Shown in pieces: positions 26,365 through 34,746 of a stretch of 41,373 nt of DNA (position 1 is its first letter; every line of letters starts with the position of its first letter). The DNA lies in contig JAUZOM010000010.1 in assembly GCA_030706465.1 (NCBI GenBank), forward strand, positions 1 through 41,373, written 5' to 3'. The notes under the pieces were generated by a model. It worked only from the letters and a program-made list of their open reading frames with translations, was not told the DNA's origin and searched no databases. A program made the translations under genes and the position numbers. Source of the stretch: Bacteroidota bacterium (GTDB lineage Bacteria; Bacteroidota; Bacteroidia; Bacteroidales; Paludibacteraceae).

Positions 26365-27648
26365 ATGAGAAGAAAGATTTTTTACCTGGGGATACTGTCT
26401 GTTTTTTTTCTGAATGTTACAATATTTGCCCAGTCCAAACATGCTTCTTCAACAAACTATCCAACTTACAAGGGTTTGGCAATGTGCGGTTATCAAGGCT
26501 GGTTTCGTGCAGAAGGCGATGGAACGAATTCGGGATTTTCTCATTATTTTTCAAGTGAAGAGCGTTGTGGTATCGACGTGTGGCCTGATGTAAGCGAATA
26601 CTCAAAAACGTATGAAACTCCTTTTAAACTGGCTGATGGCAGCAAAGCTCGTCTTTTCAGTTCAAACGATAAAAGCACCATCGATTTGCACTTTAAATGG
26701 ATGAAAGAGTACGGAATTGATGGTGTTTTTATGCAAAGGTTTTTCAGCGTGGCAAGAAATGATGATTCCCGTAAAAAAAATGCAGCTGTTTTACAAAATG
26801 CTCTGGCAGCAGCTTCAAAATATAACAGAGCTATTGCTGTGATGTACGATCTTTCCGGATTGAAAGCTTCCGGTGAAGATTGTTCGGCACTTATAGATGA
26901 CTGGAAATACCTGGTTGATGAGCTGAAAGTGACAAATCAGCCTGGTACAAAAACCTATCTTCATCACAATGGTAAACCCGTGGTGGCCATTTGGGGTGTT
27001 GGTTTTCCTGATAGAGCCTATAACATTAGAAATATAGGTTTGCAGCGTTTGATCGATTTTTTGAAGAATGATCCTGTTTATGGTGGTTGCTCGGTAATGT
27101 TAGGTGTGCCCACTTTCTGGCGAGATTTGAATTCCGATTGCATTAACGATCCCTTTTTACACGATATCATCAGGCAGGCTGACATTGTATTACCATGGTC
27201 GGTGCAACGTTTTTCCCCACTTTTACATAACGATATGGATCGTTTTCGCGACATCATTATGGGTGATATCAAATGGTGCAAGAAAAACAAAGTGGATTAT
27301 GTTCCTAGCGTATGTCCGGGTTTTAGTTGGCATAACCTCAGTCGTTACGAATTCCCCGATGATGTGAAACCCTCAGGTTCAATCCCCCGTCAGGGTGGAC
27401 GGTTTTATTGGCAACAACTTTCTACTGCTATGCTGGCTGGTGCCGAAATGATTTATGTCGCCATGTTTGATGAAATAAATGAAGGCACAGCTATTTTTAA
27501 GTGCAGCAATACACCTCCTCTAAGCGATAAAGCAAAATTTATTGATATGGATGGAATGCCTAGTGATTATTATCTGTGGTTAACCGGAGAGGCTTCTAAA
27601 ATGTTGAAGAAAGAAAAACCTTTAAGTATTAAGATACCTAAAAGATGA
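26365..27648 (+). CDS. Secreted GH99-like (GH71/99-type) glycosidase, single domain
   Basis: A paralogue of the barrel in the gene at 15180, without its N-terminal sandwich or PA14 domain. A signal peptide spans residues 1-22 (ends IFAQS). Landmarks in order are CGYQGWFRAEGD, VWPDVSEYS, DGVFMQRF, AIWGVGFPDR, PSVCPGFSWHNL and MFDEINEGTAI. The acidic pair E370 and E373 in E-I-N-E-G-T lines up with the GH99 catalytic EWHEGT, so the enzyme is probably active. 427 residues, complete. It overlaps the following GH43 by four bases (ATGA), implying translational coupling. Expected to cut an alpha-linked, mannose-like main or side chain; substrate inferred. Confidence 0.85.
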   Translation: MRRKIFYLGILSVFFLNVTIFAQSKHASSTNYPTYKGLAMCGYQGWFRAEGDGTNSGFSHYFSSEERCGIDVWPDVSEYSKTYETPFKLADGSKARLFSSNDKSTIDLHFKWMKEYGIDGVFMQRFFSVARNDDSRKKNAAVLQNALAAASKYNRAIAVMYDLSGLKASGEDCSALIDDWKYLVDELKVTNQPGTKTYLHHNGKPVVAIWGVGFPDRAYNIRNIGLQRLIDFLKNDPVYGGCSVMLGVPTFWRDLNSDCINDPFLHDIIRQADIVLPWSVQRFSPLLHNDMDRFRDIIMGDIKWCKKNKVDYVPSVCPGFSWHNLSRYEFPDDVKPSGSIPRQGGRFYWQQLSTAMLAGAEMIYVAMFDEINEGTAIFKCSNTPPLSDKAKFIDMDGMPSDYYLWLTGEASKMLKKEKPLSIKIPKR

Positions 27649-28622
27649 AGAATATATATGTTCGGTTTATTATTGTGATTTTTTGTTTGCTTCTTATGGG
27701 TATTCCTTCATCTGCGCAGGTTATTGGCCCGGTTGAGACATACCGCAACCCTGCTGTCCCTGGCGATTTCCTTGATCCTACTGCCGTCAGGTTCGGAGAT
27801 AAATATTATGCTGCTGGAACATCCAACGATTTTGCTCCTAATTACCCGTTGTATGAGTCGACAGATTTGGTCAATTGGAAACAGATCGGCTCTATATTTA
27901 ACGAAATTCCGGAATGGGCATCGGGTAACTTCTGGGCACCTGAATTATCTTATAATAAGGGTACTTTCTACATGTATTATACTGCAAAAAGAAAGACCGA
28001 TAATTTTTCGTGCATTGGTGTAGCTACCCCCAAAGATATTCACAAAGGTTTTACTGATCATGGAATCATTGTCGAATGGGGCAAAGAGGCCATTGATGCA
28101 TTTGTTTTAAAAGATACTGATGGTAACCTGTATATTACCTGGAAAACTTATGGGTTGGACAAGGATAGACCGATAGAAATAAGGGAATTGAAAATGCCAA
28201 AACCTGAATTTTTAATCTCGACTAAAATGCTTAGACTTTCCGGCTCCGATTCAAAGGCTGTATTTGTGGATATCAGCCCTCAAACAGGTAATTATAGCAT
28301 GGAAACCTGTGTCGTTAATAATGGGGCACAGTGGAAAGGATTGTCTTTTTATGGTAATCACACATATATGCTTTGTATTACCTCTGGTTCAAACCTGGAA
28401 GTTGTAGCTATCAAAAATGGAGAAAAACAACTAATTTCGAAAAGCGACCTTCCTGCAAATGATAAAATATTTCAAAAGGTCGAATCCACTCACGGTAGTA
28501 TGTTCCGTTTTTATTGGTCTGTCAACCATATTGATCGGATTGCCCGCAAAGACAAGGACAACAATCCTTATATCAATGAGATGTTTCTTCCCAGATGGAC
28601 GTTGCCATGCCTTCAGGGTTAA
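27645..28622 (+). CDS. GH43-like glycosidase with a frameshifted C-terminus
   Basis: A five-bladed propeller of the GH43 type (arabinosidase/xylosidase family), with a signal peptide (residues 1-25, ending SSAQ). The general base D44 is in FLDPTAV and the second aspartate D151 in AIDAFVLKD. The WE...EG(P/G) segment that should supply the acid glutamate reads METCVVNNGAQ (around 28310), with asparagines where Glu is expected, so activity is doubtful. The frame ends at 28622, but the shifted frame from about 28595 reads DVAMPSGLINQDG and KVAVFSYFKLDN, a normal GH43 tail, to TAA 28685-28687, one base before the next ATG. The intact ancestor therefore ended at 28687. A one-base loss around the CCC near 28590 would explain this. 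Confidence 0.75.
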   Translation: MKNIYVRFIIVIFCLLLMGIPSSAQVIGPVETYRNPAVPGDFLDPTAVRFGDKYYAAGTSNDFAPNYPLYESTDLVNWKQIGSIFNEIPEWASGNFWAPELSYNKGTFYMYYTAKRKTDNFSCIGVATPKDIHKGFTDHGIIVEWGKEAIDAFVLKDTDGNLYITWKTYGLDKDRPIEIRELKMPKPEFLISTKMLRLSGSDSKAVFVDISPQTGNYSMETCVVNNGAQWKGLSFYGNHTYMLCITSGSNLEVVAIKNGEKQLISKSDLPANDKIFQKVESTHGSMFRFYWSVNHIDRIARKDKDNNPYINEMFLPRWTLPCLQG

Positions 28623-28688
28623 TAAACCAAGATGGTGAGGGGAAAGTTGCTGTTTTCTCATATTTTAAACTAGATAATAATTTTTAAA

Positions 28689-31607
28689 ATGAACAAAATC
28701 ATTACCCAAGTAAAAAGGTTGTTAACGATAATAGCATGTATATTGCTATTTGATCATGTATTGAATGCACAAGGCGTAAAGTTTAGGCGCGACTTTTCTC
28801 CTGCTGAAGGTATTGTTAAACCACAGGAAGCCCCTTACCGGGAGGAAATTTGTTTAAACGGGAAATGGGATTTTCAGCCTGTGAATATCCCGAAAGACTG
28901 GAAGTCCAATACAGGTAATGCTCCGGAACTAATGCCTCCGATAGAGGGGAAATGGGAACGGACCAAAATTAAAATTCCTTCTCCCTGGAATGTGAATGAA
29001 TGGGGCGGGGGTAGCAAAGTTGGAAAAGGTACCGACAGACCTTATTCGCCTTCATCGGTTTATTATCCAAGTTATCCGCAGAGTTGGGCAGATGTGAGAA
29101 TGGCATGGTTACGGCGTTCTTTTCAGATACCTTCCTCCTGGAATGGAAAAAGAATCGTATTGCATTTCGAAGCCGTGATGGGTGATTTTGTCGTTTTCGT
29201 GAATGGGGAAAAAACAGAAGAACACTTTGGCGACTACATGCCTGTCGATATAGATATTACCGACGTTGCGAAGCTGGGCCAGGTGAATGAATTGAGGGTT
29301 GGGATACGCCATCGCAAGTTGTTCGATAAAACCAGTTCTCAATATAAATATTTCCGTTCCACTTATCCACCCGGATCCAATACAGATAATTTGGTTGGCA
29401 TCTGGCAGGATGTATTTTTGCAGGCACTGCCTCCGGTAAGGGTAACCGATGTGTTTGTAAAACCTTGGGTGGATAAGGACGAGTTGGAGTTTGATGTAGA
29501 ATTGGAGAACCAGACTTCGAAAGAACAAAAATTGACGGTTTCTGGTGCCGTTAAAGAGTGGGTAAATCGGGCGTCTAAGGATGTTTTAGGCGCACCGGAA
29601 ATAAAATGGCAACTTGGTGCTAATGATCTCATTGCTGTTAATTCTGGCCAGGTTATACTCAAACCCGGTGAAAGGAAAAGGATCATCTTAAAATCTAAAG
29701 TCCAGGGAAGGTTAAAGCTATGGAGTCCTACTGAACCTAATTTATATACTATCCTTCTTCAGGTGAATGGCAAAAAGCAGGTATTAGATTGCAAGAGCCA
29801 ACGTTTCGGCTGGCGCCAGTTTACCATCCAGGGAAAGGATTTTTACCTGAATGGTAAAAAGATACAATGTTTTGCTGATATCCAACATCCTTTTGGAGCC
29901 TATATTTGCTCGCGCAGGTTTGCGTGGGCCTGGTTTAAAATGATTAAGGATTTTGGCGGCAATACTGTTAGGCTTCATGCTCAGCCCTGGCCTGAATTCT
30001 ATTATGAATTGGCTGACGAAATGGGGTTGATGGTTCTGGATGAAGGAGCTCTTTTTGGCAGTTCTCTTTCGTTAAATTTCGGGGAAGAAATTACCTGGGA
30101 ACGAACAGCCCAACATATTGACGCTTTGGTTATGAGGGACCGCAATCACCCGTCGGTTATTGGGTGGAGTGCTGGGAACGAATTATTTGCTATTAGGGCA
30201 TATAATAAGCCCACCCCGGATGTTGCTGCCTTATGGGATGAAAAGATTATAAAAATTGCCCAACGACCTGCTGCATTAGACCCAACAAGGCAATTTATTA
30301 CCGATGATGGTGACCAGGATATGAACGGACATCTTGCGGTTTGGAGCAAACATTTTGGCCATGGCTTAAAACTTGATTTGTTGCCTAAAGATCTTAATAA
30401 ACCTTTAATTATAGGGGAGTCCGGGGCAACGTATTATGGTAAGCCCAAGGACTTATATCAATTTGCCGGAGAAAAGGCATACGAATCATATTATGGTCGC
30501 AGCGAAGCATTGGCGATTGATGTATACCAAAATGCAGTTAAAATGGCTAAACCTTTTCTGGCTTATTATTCCCCTTCGGAGGTAAGCTGGTTTGGCCTCG
30601 AACATATGAATCTCGGGTATAATGACTATTCCCGCCTTCCCGATTCCAACGACGGTATATTTTTTGGCCCTTATATAGAAGGTAAACCTGGCTATCAGGT
30701 AGAACGAATCCCTCCATATGTTACAACATTTAATCCGGGGCTTGATCCTTCCTTGCCGGTATATAAACCATTACCAATGTTTGAGGCTTTGCAGGCAGCG
30801 CTCTCCAAAGCCGAACCACAGCCGTGTCCTTGGGATAATTATCAAATGCAGACAATAACAAAAAGAACGGATTTTCCTTCTGTTGTATTCCAACAAGCTT
30901 ATTTTGTGGGAAAGCAGGAAAGTGTATTGGCAAAACAACTTGGCAAATTCGGAATCAGCCTGACAATGGAAAGCAAAACAGCTAAATGTATCATTATCGA
31001 TGGCGAAAACCTTTCTGAAGATATGTTGAAAAAAGCTTCGAAAAGCATTAGTCGCGTTCAGAACGAAGGAGGTTTGATCTGGGTGATGATCTCAGACGGT
31101 AAACCTTCTGCTGCTTTGAATGCTCTAATACCTGCAAGTTTCGAACTTACTAACCGGCAGTCAACTTCATTGCAAAGTAATAAGAACGATCAGATAGGAA
31201 AGTATTTCAATTTGCCGGATCTTTATTTTTCTGAAATGGATGGTGACCGGAACATTCTGAAACAAGGTTTGACTGGCGATTTGGTAAAGAAGGGTTCTAT
31301 TGTATTTGAAGCCACAAACATCGATTGGTCATTATTTAACCAGACAGGAGAAAACAGAAAATGTGCCCAGGTAGTGCTATACGAACATCTGAAGAAACCA
31401 CAGGGTGTGGCCATGGTGACTTATCCTGTCAAGAAATCGACATTTGCACTTTCTGTCATCGATTATAAAATTACCAGTAAGGAAACTGTTACTTTTTGGA
31501 AAAATCTTTACGCTGCCATGGGACTCAAATCGGAAGGTTCTGAAGAGGAGCGCTCCACCACGAAGAAGAATCATGATTTATTGCTGGATGGACCGCTAAC
31601 TAAATAA
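28689..31607 (+). CDS. Secreted GH2 beta-glycosidase
   Basis: A retaining beta-glycosidase of GH2 (galactosidase, mannosidase or glucuronidase type), expected in the periplasm. A signal peptide spans residues 1-27 (ends LNAQG). The jelly-roll sugar-binding domain covers about 50-220 (LNGKWDFQ, RMAWLRRSFQIP), with Ig-like domains to about 375 (LWSPTEPNLY) and the barrel about 380-640. The acid/base is E498 in GWSAGNE and the nucleophile E577 in IIGESGA. About 250 further residues (from about 720 to 972) form a C-terminal region with an alpha/beta character (AKCIIIDGENLSED, GGLIWVMISDG), like a glutamine-amidotransferase-type or GH2 accessory domain. It starts one base after the ancestral end of the GH43, so it is probably translationally coupled to it. 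Substrate cannot be assigned. Confidence 0.9.
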   Translation: MNKIITQVKRLLTIIACILLFDHVLNAQGVKFRRDFSPAEGIVKPQEAPYREEICLNGKWDFQPVNIPKDWKSNTGNAPELMPPIEGKWERTKIKIPSPWNVNEWGGGSKVGKGTDRPYSPSSVYYPSYPQSWADVRMAWLRRSFQIPSSWNGKRIVLHFEAVMGDFVVFVNGEKTEEHFGDYMPVDIDITDVAKLGQVNELRVGIRHRKLFDKTSSQYKYFRSTYPPGSNTDNLVGIWQDVFLQALPPVRVTDVFVKPWVDKDELEFDVELENQTSKEQKLTVSGAVKEWVNRASKDVLGAPEIKWQLGANDLIAVNSGQVILKPGERKRIILKSKVQGRLKLWSPTEPNLYTILLQVNGKKQVLDCKSQRFGWRQFTIQGKDFYLNGKKIQCFADIQHPFGAYICSRRFAWAWFKMIKDFGGNTVRLHAQPWPEFYYELADEMGLMVLDEGALFGSSLSLNFGEEITWERTAQHIDALVMRDRNHPSVIGWSAGNELFAIRAYNKPTPDVAALWDEKIIKIAQRPAALDPTRQFITDDGDQDMNGHLAVWSKHFGHGLKLDLLPKDLNKPLIIGESGATYYGKPKDLYQFAGEKAYESYYGRSEALAIDVYQNAVKMAKPFLAYYSPSEVSWFGLEHMNLGYNDYSRLPDSNDGIFFGPYIEGKPGYQVERIPPYVTTFNPGLDPSLPVYKPLPMFEALQAALSKAEPQPCPWDNYQMQTITKRTDFPSVVFQQAYFVGKQESVLAKQLGKFGISLTMESKTAKCIIIDGENLSEDMLKKASKSISRVQNEGGLIWVMISDGKPSAALNALIPASFELTNRQSTSLQSNKNDQIGKYFNLPDLYFSEMDGDRNILKQGLTGDLVKKGSIVFEATNIDWSLFNQTGENRKCAQVVLYEHLKKPQGVAMVTYPVKKSTFALSVIDYKITSKETVTFWKNLYAAMGLKSEGSEEERSTTKKNHDLLLDGPLTK

Positions 31608-31618
31608 TGTTTTCAAGT

Positions 31619-31665
31619 GACGCTGGCAGGGTAATTTAATATCAGTGCCTTATCCTGTCAGCGTC
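31619..31665 (+). terminator. Long hairpin after the GH2 gene
   Basis: Arms 31619-31634 and 31650-31665 pair over all 16 positions with two G-T (G-U in RNA) wobbles, around a 15-base loop. It starts 12 bases after the GH2 stop. No T-run follows the stem, so it may act as an RNA end-stabiliser or processing signal rather than a standard terminator. It resembles the hairpin at 7546-7589 in design but not in sequence. Confidence 0.5.
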
Positions 31666-31742
31666 TGCACTACCAGGCGCTGTTTTGAGTTATTCAATCT
31701 TGAATCAACTGTAGCAGCTCCAGGTAATTAATAGTTTTGTGT

Positions 31743-34514
31743 ATGATCAAGTCTATGCTTCATTTAATAAAACTGCAAATAAGTATTCTTTTACTTTGTT
31801 TGTCTTATGCAGGAAGTGCCCAGATATCCACCAATAACTGGTATGTAGGTAATACGGCAGCTGGAGAATGGATTAAATTTAAAAAGGTTTGGCTATCTTC
31901 CGGGACTTATCGCTTTACAACCCGTTCCGTGGCTAAAGGGAAAAACCAGACGATTCATCTGGAATTGAATGGCCAGGTTATTCAGGAAAAAGTTCTGGTA
32001 CCATCAAATCCTCTTGATACTTTTGAACTCGTTCACCTGGGGCATAAACAATTGGCAGCAGGTTACTACGATGTAAAGCTTGTTTTTGAAACCGGAAGTG
32101 TAAACTGCGACATGATCTTCATCAGAAAAGATAATAATACTTCGAATGCGGTGTTGAGCCATGATATTGCTTATTCTATAAATCGTAACGACAGCATGCT
32201 TGTAGCCCCAATTGGTGGAGCGTGGGGGGCCAGCAACTATCTGGCAAAAGGTGGGGACAAAGGTGATGATGCAATTTGGACAGATAACAACAATCAACCT
32301 TATACCCGCAAACAAGTGCTTTCCTGGAACAAGCAACAGGTTTATGTCTATACCCCGGATGTTTCGGATCAAGCTTTGGATATGTATGTCTCTGAACAGG
32401 TAGAAGCTAAAGTGAGCTTTATCTTTTCGCACGGACGGGGGGAAGTAGATTCGATTCATAATATAGAGGACCGTCTTTATATGCCAGGAATAGGTGGATT
32501 TGGATGTAAGCAGTTAAAACGGTTAGTAGATGCTATCAATCGCAATCCTTATGCCAAGGGTAATCTGAAAATCGCGTATTTTCTGGATAATGCTGTTTTC
32601 CCTTTAGCCTGTAAACAATATCTGGGCAAAACTATGAGCTGGGGTGACCCTGAATGTCAGGAATTTCTTTGGAATTATACGTTCAAGAAGTTTTATCAAA
32701 TGATTCCCCGCGATATGCTGTTCGAACGTTCCCCTGGTGTAGTACCGATTCAATTGTGGTCGGCTGATGCAAATTACGATTACACTGTTGGTGATACAAA
32801 AATATTAGAATTCCTTCAGTTTATAAAACAAAAGATGATCAGCACTTTTAATCTTACACCTTCATTTATTTTAGATCAGACATTTCTGAAACGCGACCCT
32901 CGTGTTTCAGCAGTAGCAGAAGGATTGCAGTCTTGGTTTTCCTGGGGAAAGGAAGTAACGTCCATGGCAACATTGAATGGGAAAAATTATGCTTTTGGAT
33001 TTAATGGTGGAAGGTATCCTTTACGTAACGTGTGGCTTGCTGATTGGAATCCTGCAACCAATGAAGGAACTCATTCTTCCAGTACGGTTGATTATCATTT
33101 TTCTTCTCTGAACAGCAATGGTAGTCCTCTGATACGTCCCATATTCGAACGAGGGTTGACTCAAAAAGCAGAGTGGATTGTTTTGGAATCCTGGTTCGAT
33201 TGGAGGGAGGGTTCGACGTTTTATCGCAGTGATCATCCGGAATATGCATATCCCAATCAATATTTATCATTGGTTAGGGAATTTGCTGATCGTAATTCAA
33301 GTTCTATTATTTTGGAAGCTGAAGCATGTGATGAATTTTACGACCGCTCACCAGGAAATTCTGGTGGTGCTTATCGTGTGAACTGGTACAAAGATCTGGA
33401 TAAAAATATTTATGATGCCAATTTGGCAATTGACCTGGATATTTACCGGCCTTTACATAAACTAAGTGCTCTGCAAAGTGTGGGAACTCCAGGGACTGCC
33501 TTTAATGATTTTTCTGTAGGTTTTTACGATATCTGGGGATATGATGCTTCTGGTAAAATATCCTGTCATGAAGCCGATGGAGTTCCAGTTAGCTGGAAGG
33601 TCATCAGAAATCCATTGACCAAAGTAAGAAAACTGGCTTTAAGCCGGTATAATGCTTGGGCGTTAACTACCGATAATAAAGTGATGAAATGCGAATTACC
33701 CTCCGGATGGGACACAAATAATGCCACTGCCTGGCTTGATGTTACCGGAACACAACCCATGAAAGATCTGGATTTGAATATGACCACCGCTTGGGGGTTA
33801 GACGATAAAGGAAATGTGTTTTATCGCGACTTAAGTGCAAAAAATCCATGGACTTCTGTTCCTGGTAATGTGTCTTCCATAACTGCCGACGATGAATTTT
33901 TGTGGGGATTTACATCATCAGATAGTATAGTACGAATGTCAACTCAGAGTAAAACAAAATGGGATACAATTCCCAATCCTTACAAAATTACCAAGATTGA
34001 TGCGGGTGGCTGCGAGGTCTGGGGAGTGAATGCAACTAATGATGTTTATCGAATTAATTCTTCAGGCGAAGGTTCATGGCAGTGGGTTGCGAATGGCTAT
34101 ACCAATGTGAGCGTTGGGTACGAATATGTCTGGTTGTCAGATGCCAAAGGGAATATGTATAAATACGATATCAAGGGATTTGAAAATAAAACAAGCTTTC
34201 CGTCCGATACTTCTAATCTGTTGCCGATTACTACCGAAGTAAGAAATATAAACGAGGACCTTGCCTTACGGATTTCTCCCAATCCATTCTCAAACTATCT
34301 CAGAATTGATATCCCTTCCGATAAACAGGATGAAGTTTTATTAACTCTCTTTGATATGAGTGGGAAATTACTGTTAAAACAAAATTCGGCCTTGGAAGCC
34401 GGTAATAATATTCTAAGCCTGAATCAGGTAGGAAAGCTGAATCAGGGAGTGTACCTCCTTATAATTACAAAACATCAGAAGCAAAGAACTTATAAGGTGG
34501 TTAAAATTGAATGA
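31743..34514 (+). CDS. T9SS-exported DUF5010 (GH99-like) protein with tectonin-type beta-propeller
   Basis: A large secreted protein. ATG 31743 is chosen over TTG 31737; the signal peptide ends near residue 26 (AGSAQ). Domains in order: a CBM6/35-like beta-sandwich (about 30-130); a DUF5010 / GH99-like barrel (about 145-520) with IAYFLDNAVFPLAC and a closing LESWFDWREGS, in which E482, D485 and E489 are candidate acids; a short CBM-like stretch (LEAEACDEFYDRSPGN, about 522-575); six tectonin-like repeats (about 595-815) with the pattern WGxxxxGxVYR...W (AWALTTDNKV, AWGLDDKGNVFY, LWGFTSSDS, VWGVNATNDVY, VWLSDAKGNMY); and a T9SS type A sorting domain (about 836-923, with ISPNPF and the late GVYLLIITK). 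Expected on the cell surface or released. Probably cleaves or binds the intact polysaccharide. 923 residues, complete. Confidence 0.82.
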   Translation: MIKSMLHLIKLQISILLLCLSYAGSAQISTNNWYVGNTAAGEWIKFKKVWLSSGTYRFTTRSVAKGKNQTIHLELNGQVIQEKVLVPSNPLDTFELVHLGHKQLAAGYYDVKLVFETGSVNCDMIFIRKDNNTSNAVLSHDIAYSINRNDSMLVAPIGGAWGASNYLAKGGDKGDDAIWTDNNNQPYTRKQVLSWNKQQVYVYTPDVSDQALDMYVSEQVEAKVSFIFSHGRGEVDSIHNIEDRLYMPGIGGFGCKQLKRLVDAINRNPYAKGNLKIAYFLDNAVFPLACKQYLGKTMSWGDPECQEFLWNYTFKKFYQMIPRDMLFERSPGVVPIQLWSADANYDYTVGDTKILEFLQFIKQKMISTFNLTPSFILDQTFLKRDPRVSAVAEGLQSWFSWGKEVTSMATLNGKNYAFGFNGGRYPLRNVWLADWNPATNEGTHSSSTVDYHFSSLNSNGSPLIRPIFERGLTQKAEWIVLESWFDWREGSTFYRSDHPEYAYPNQYLSLVREFADRNSSSIILEAEACDEFYDRSPGNSGGAYRVNWYKDLDKNIYDANLAIDLDIYRPLHKLSALQSVGTPGTAFNDFSVGFYDIWGYDASGKISCHEADGVPVSWKVIRNPLTKVRKLALSRYNAWALTTDNKVMKCELPSGWDTNNATAWLDVTGTQPMKDLDLNMTTAWGLDDKGNVFYRDLSAKNPWTSVPGNVSSITADDEFLWGFTSSDSIVRMSTQSKTKWDTIPNPYKITKIDAGGCEVWGVNATNDVYRINSSGEGSWQWVANGYTNVSVGYEYVWLSDAKGNMYKYDIKGFENKTSFPSDTSNLLPITTEVRNINEDLALRISPNPFSNYLRIDIPSDKQDEVLLTLFDMSGKLLLKQNSALEAGNNILSLNQVGKLNQGVYLLIITKHQKQRTYKVVKIE

Positions 34515-34746
34515 TAGTTTATTGGAATTTGCGCAATTATGAATTTATTCCTAAGAAATAGTAGGATATTGGGACATGTTATTAAGTTGATCTTCTTATT
34601 TTTTGTATAAGCAAAACTGTCTTATAAATAGTCGTTGTAAAGAGAAATTTGGCATTTTAAAAATTCATAATAATTTTTTTTAATTTAAGTGATTGGTAAT
34701 AATGTTTATATTAAAATTTGTTAGGACAAAATAAAATTAATAATAA

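Noticed and set aside
31732-31739. TAGTTTTG, an exact match to the Bacteroidota -7 promoter form TAnnTTTG
   Set aside because: It lies only a few bases before the chosen start codon and has no TTTG at normal distance upstream, so it is probably chance in AT-rich DNA.
32004-32459. Minus-strand open frame of 151 codons
   Set aside because: It is a shadow of the DUF5010 protein and has no signal peptide or family motif.
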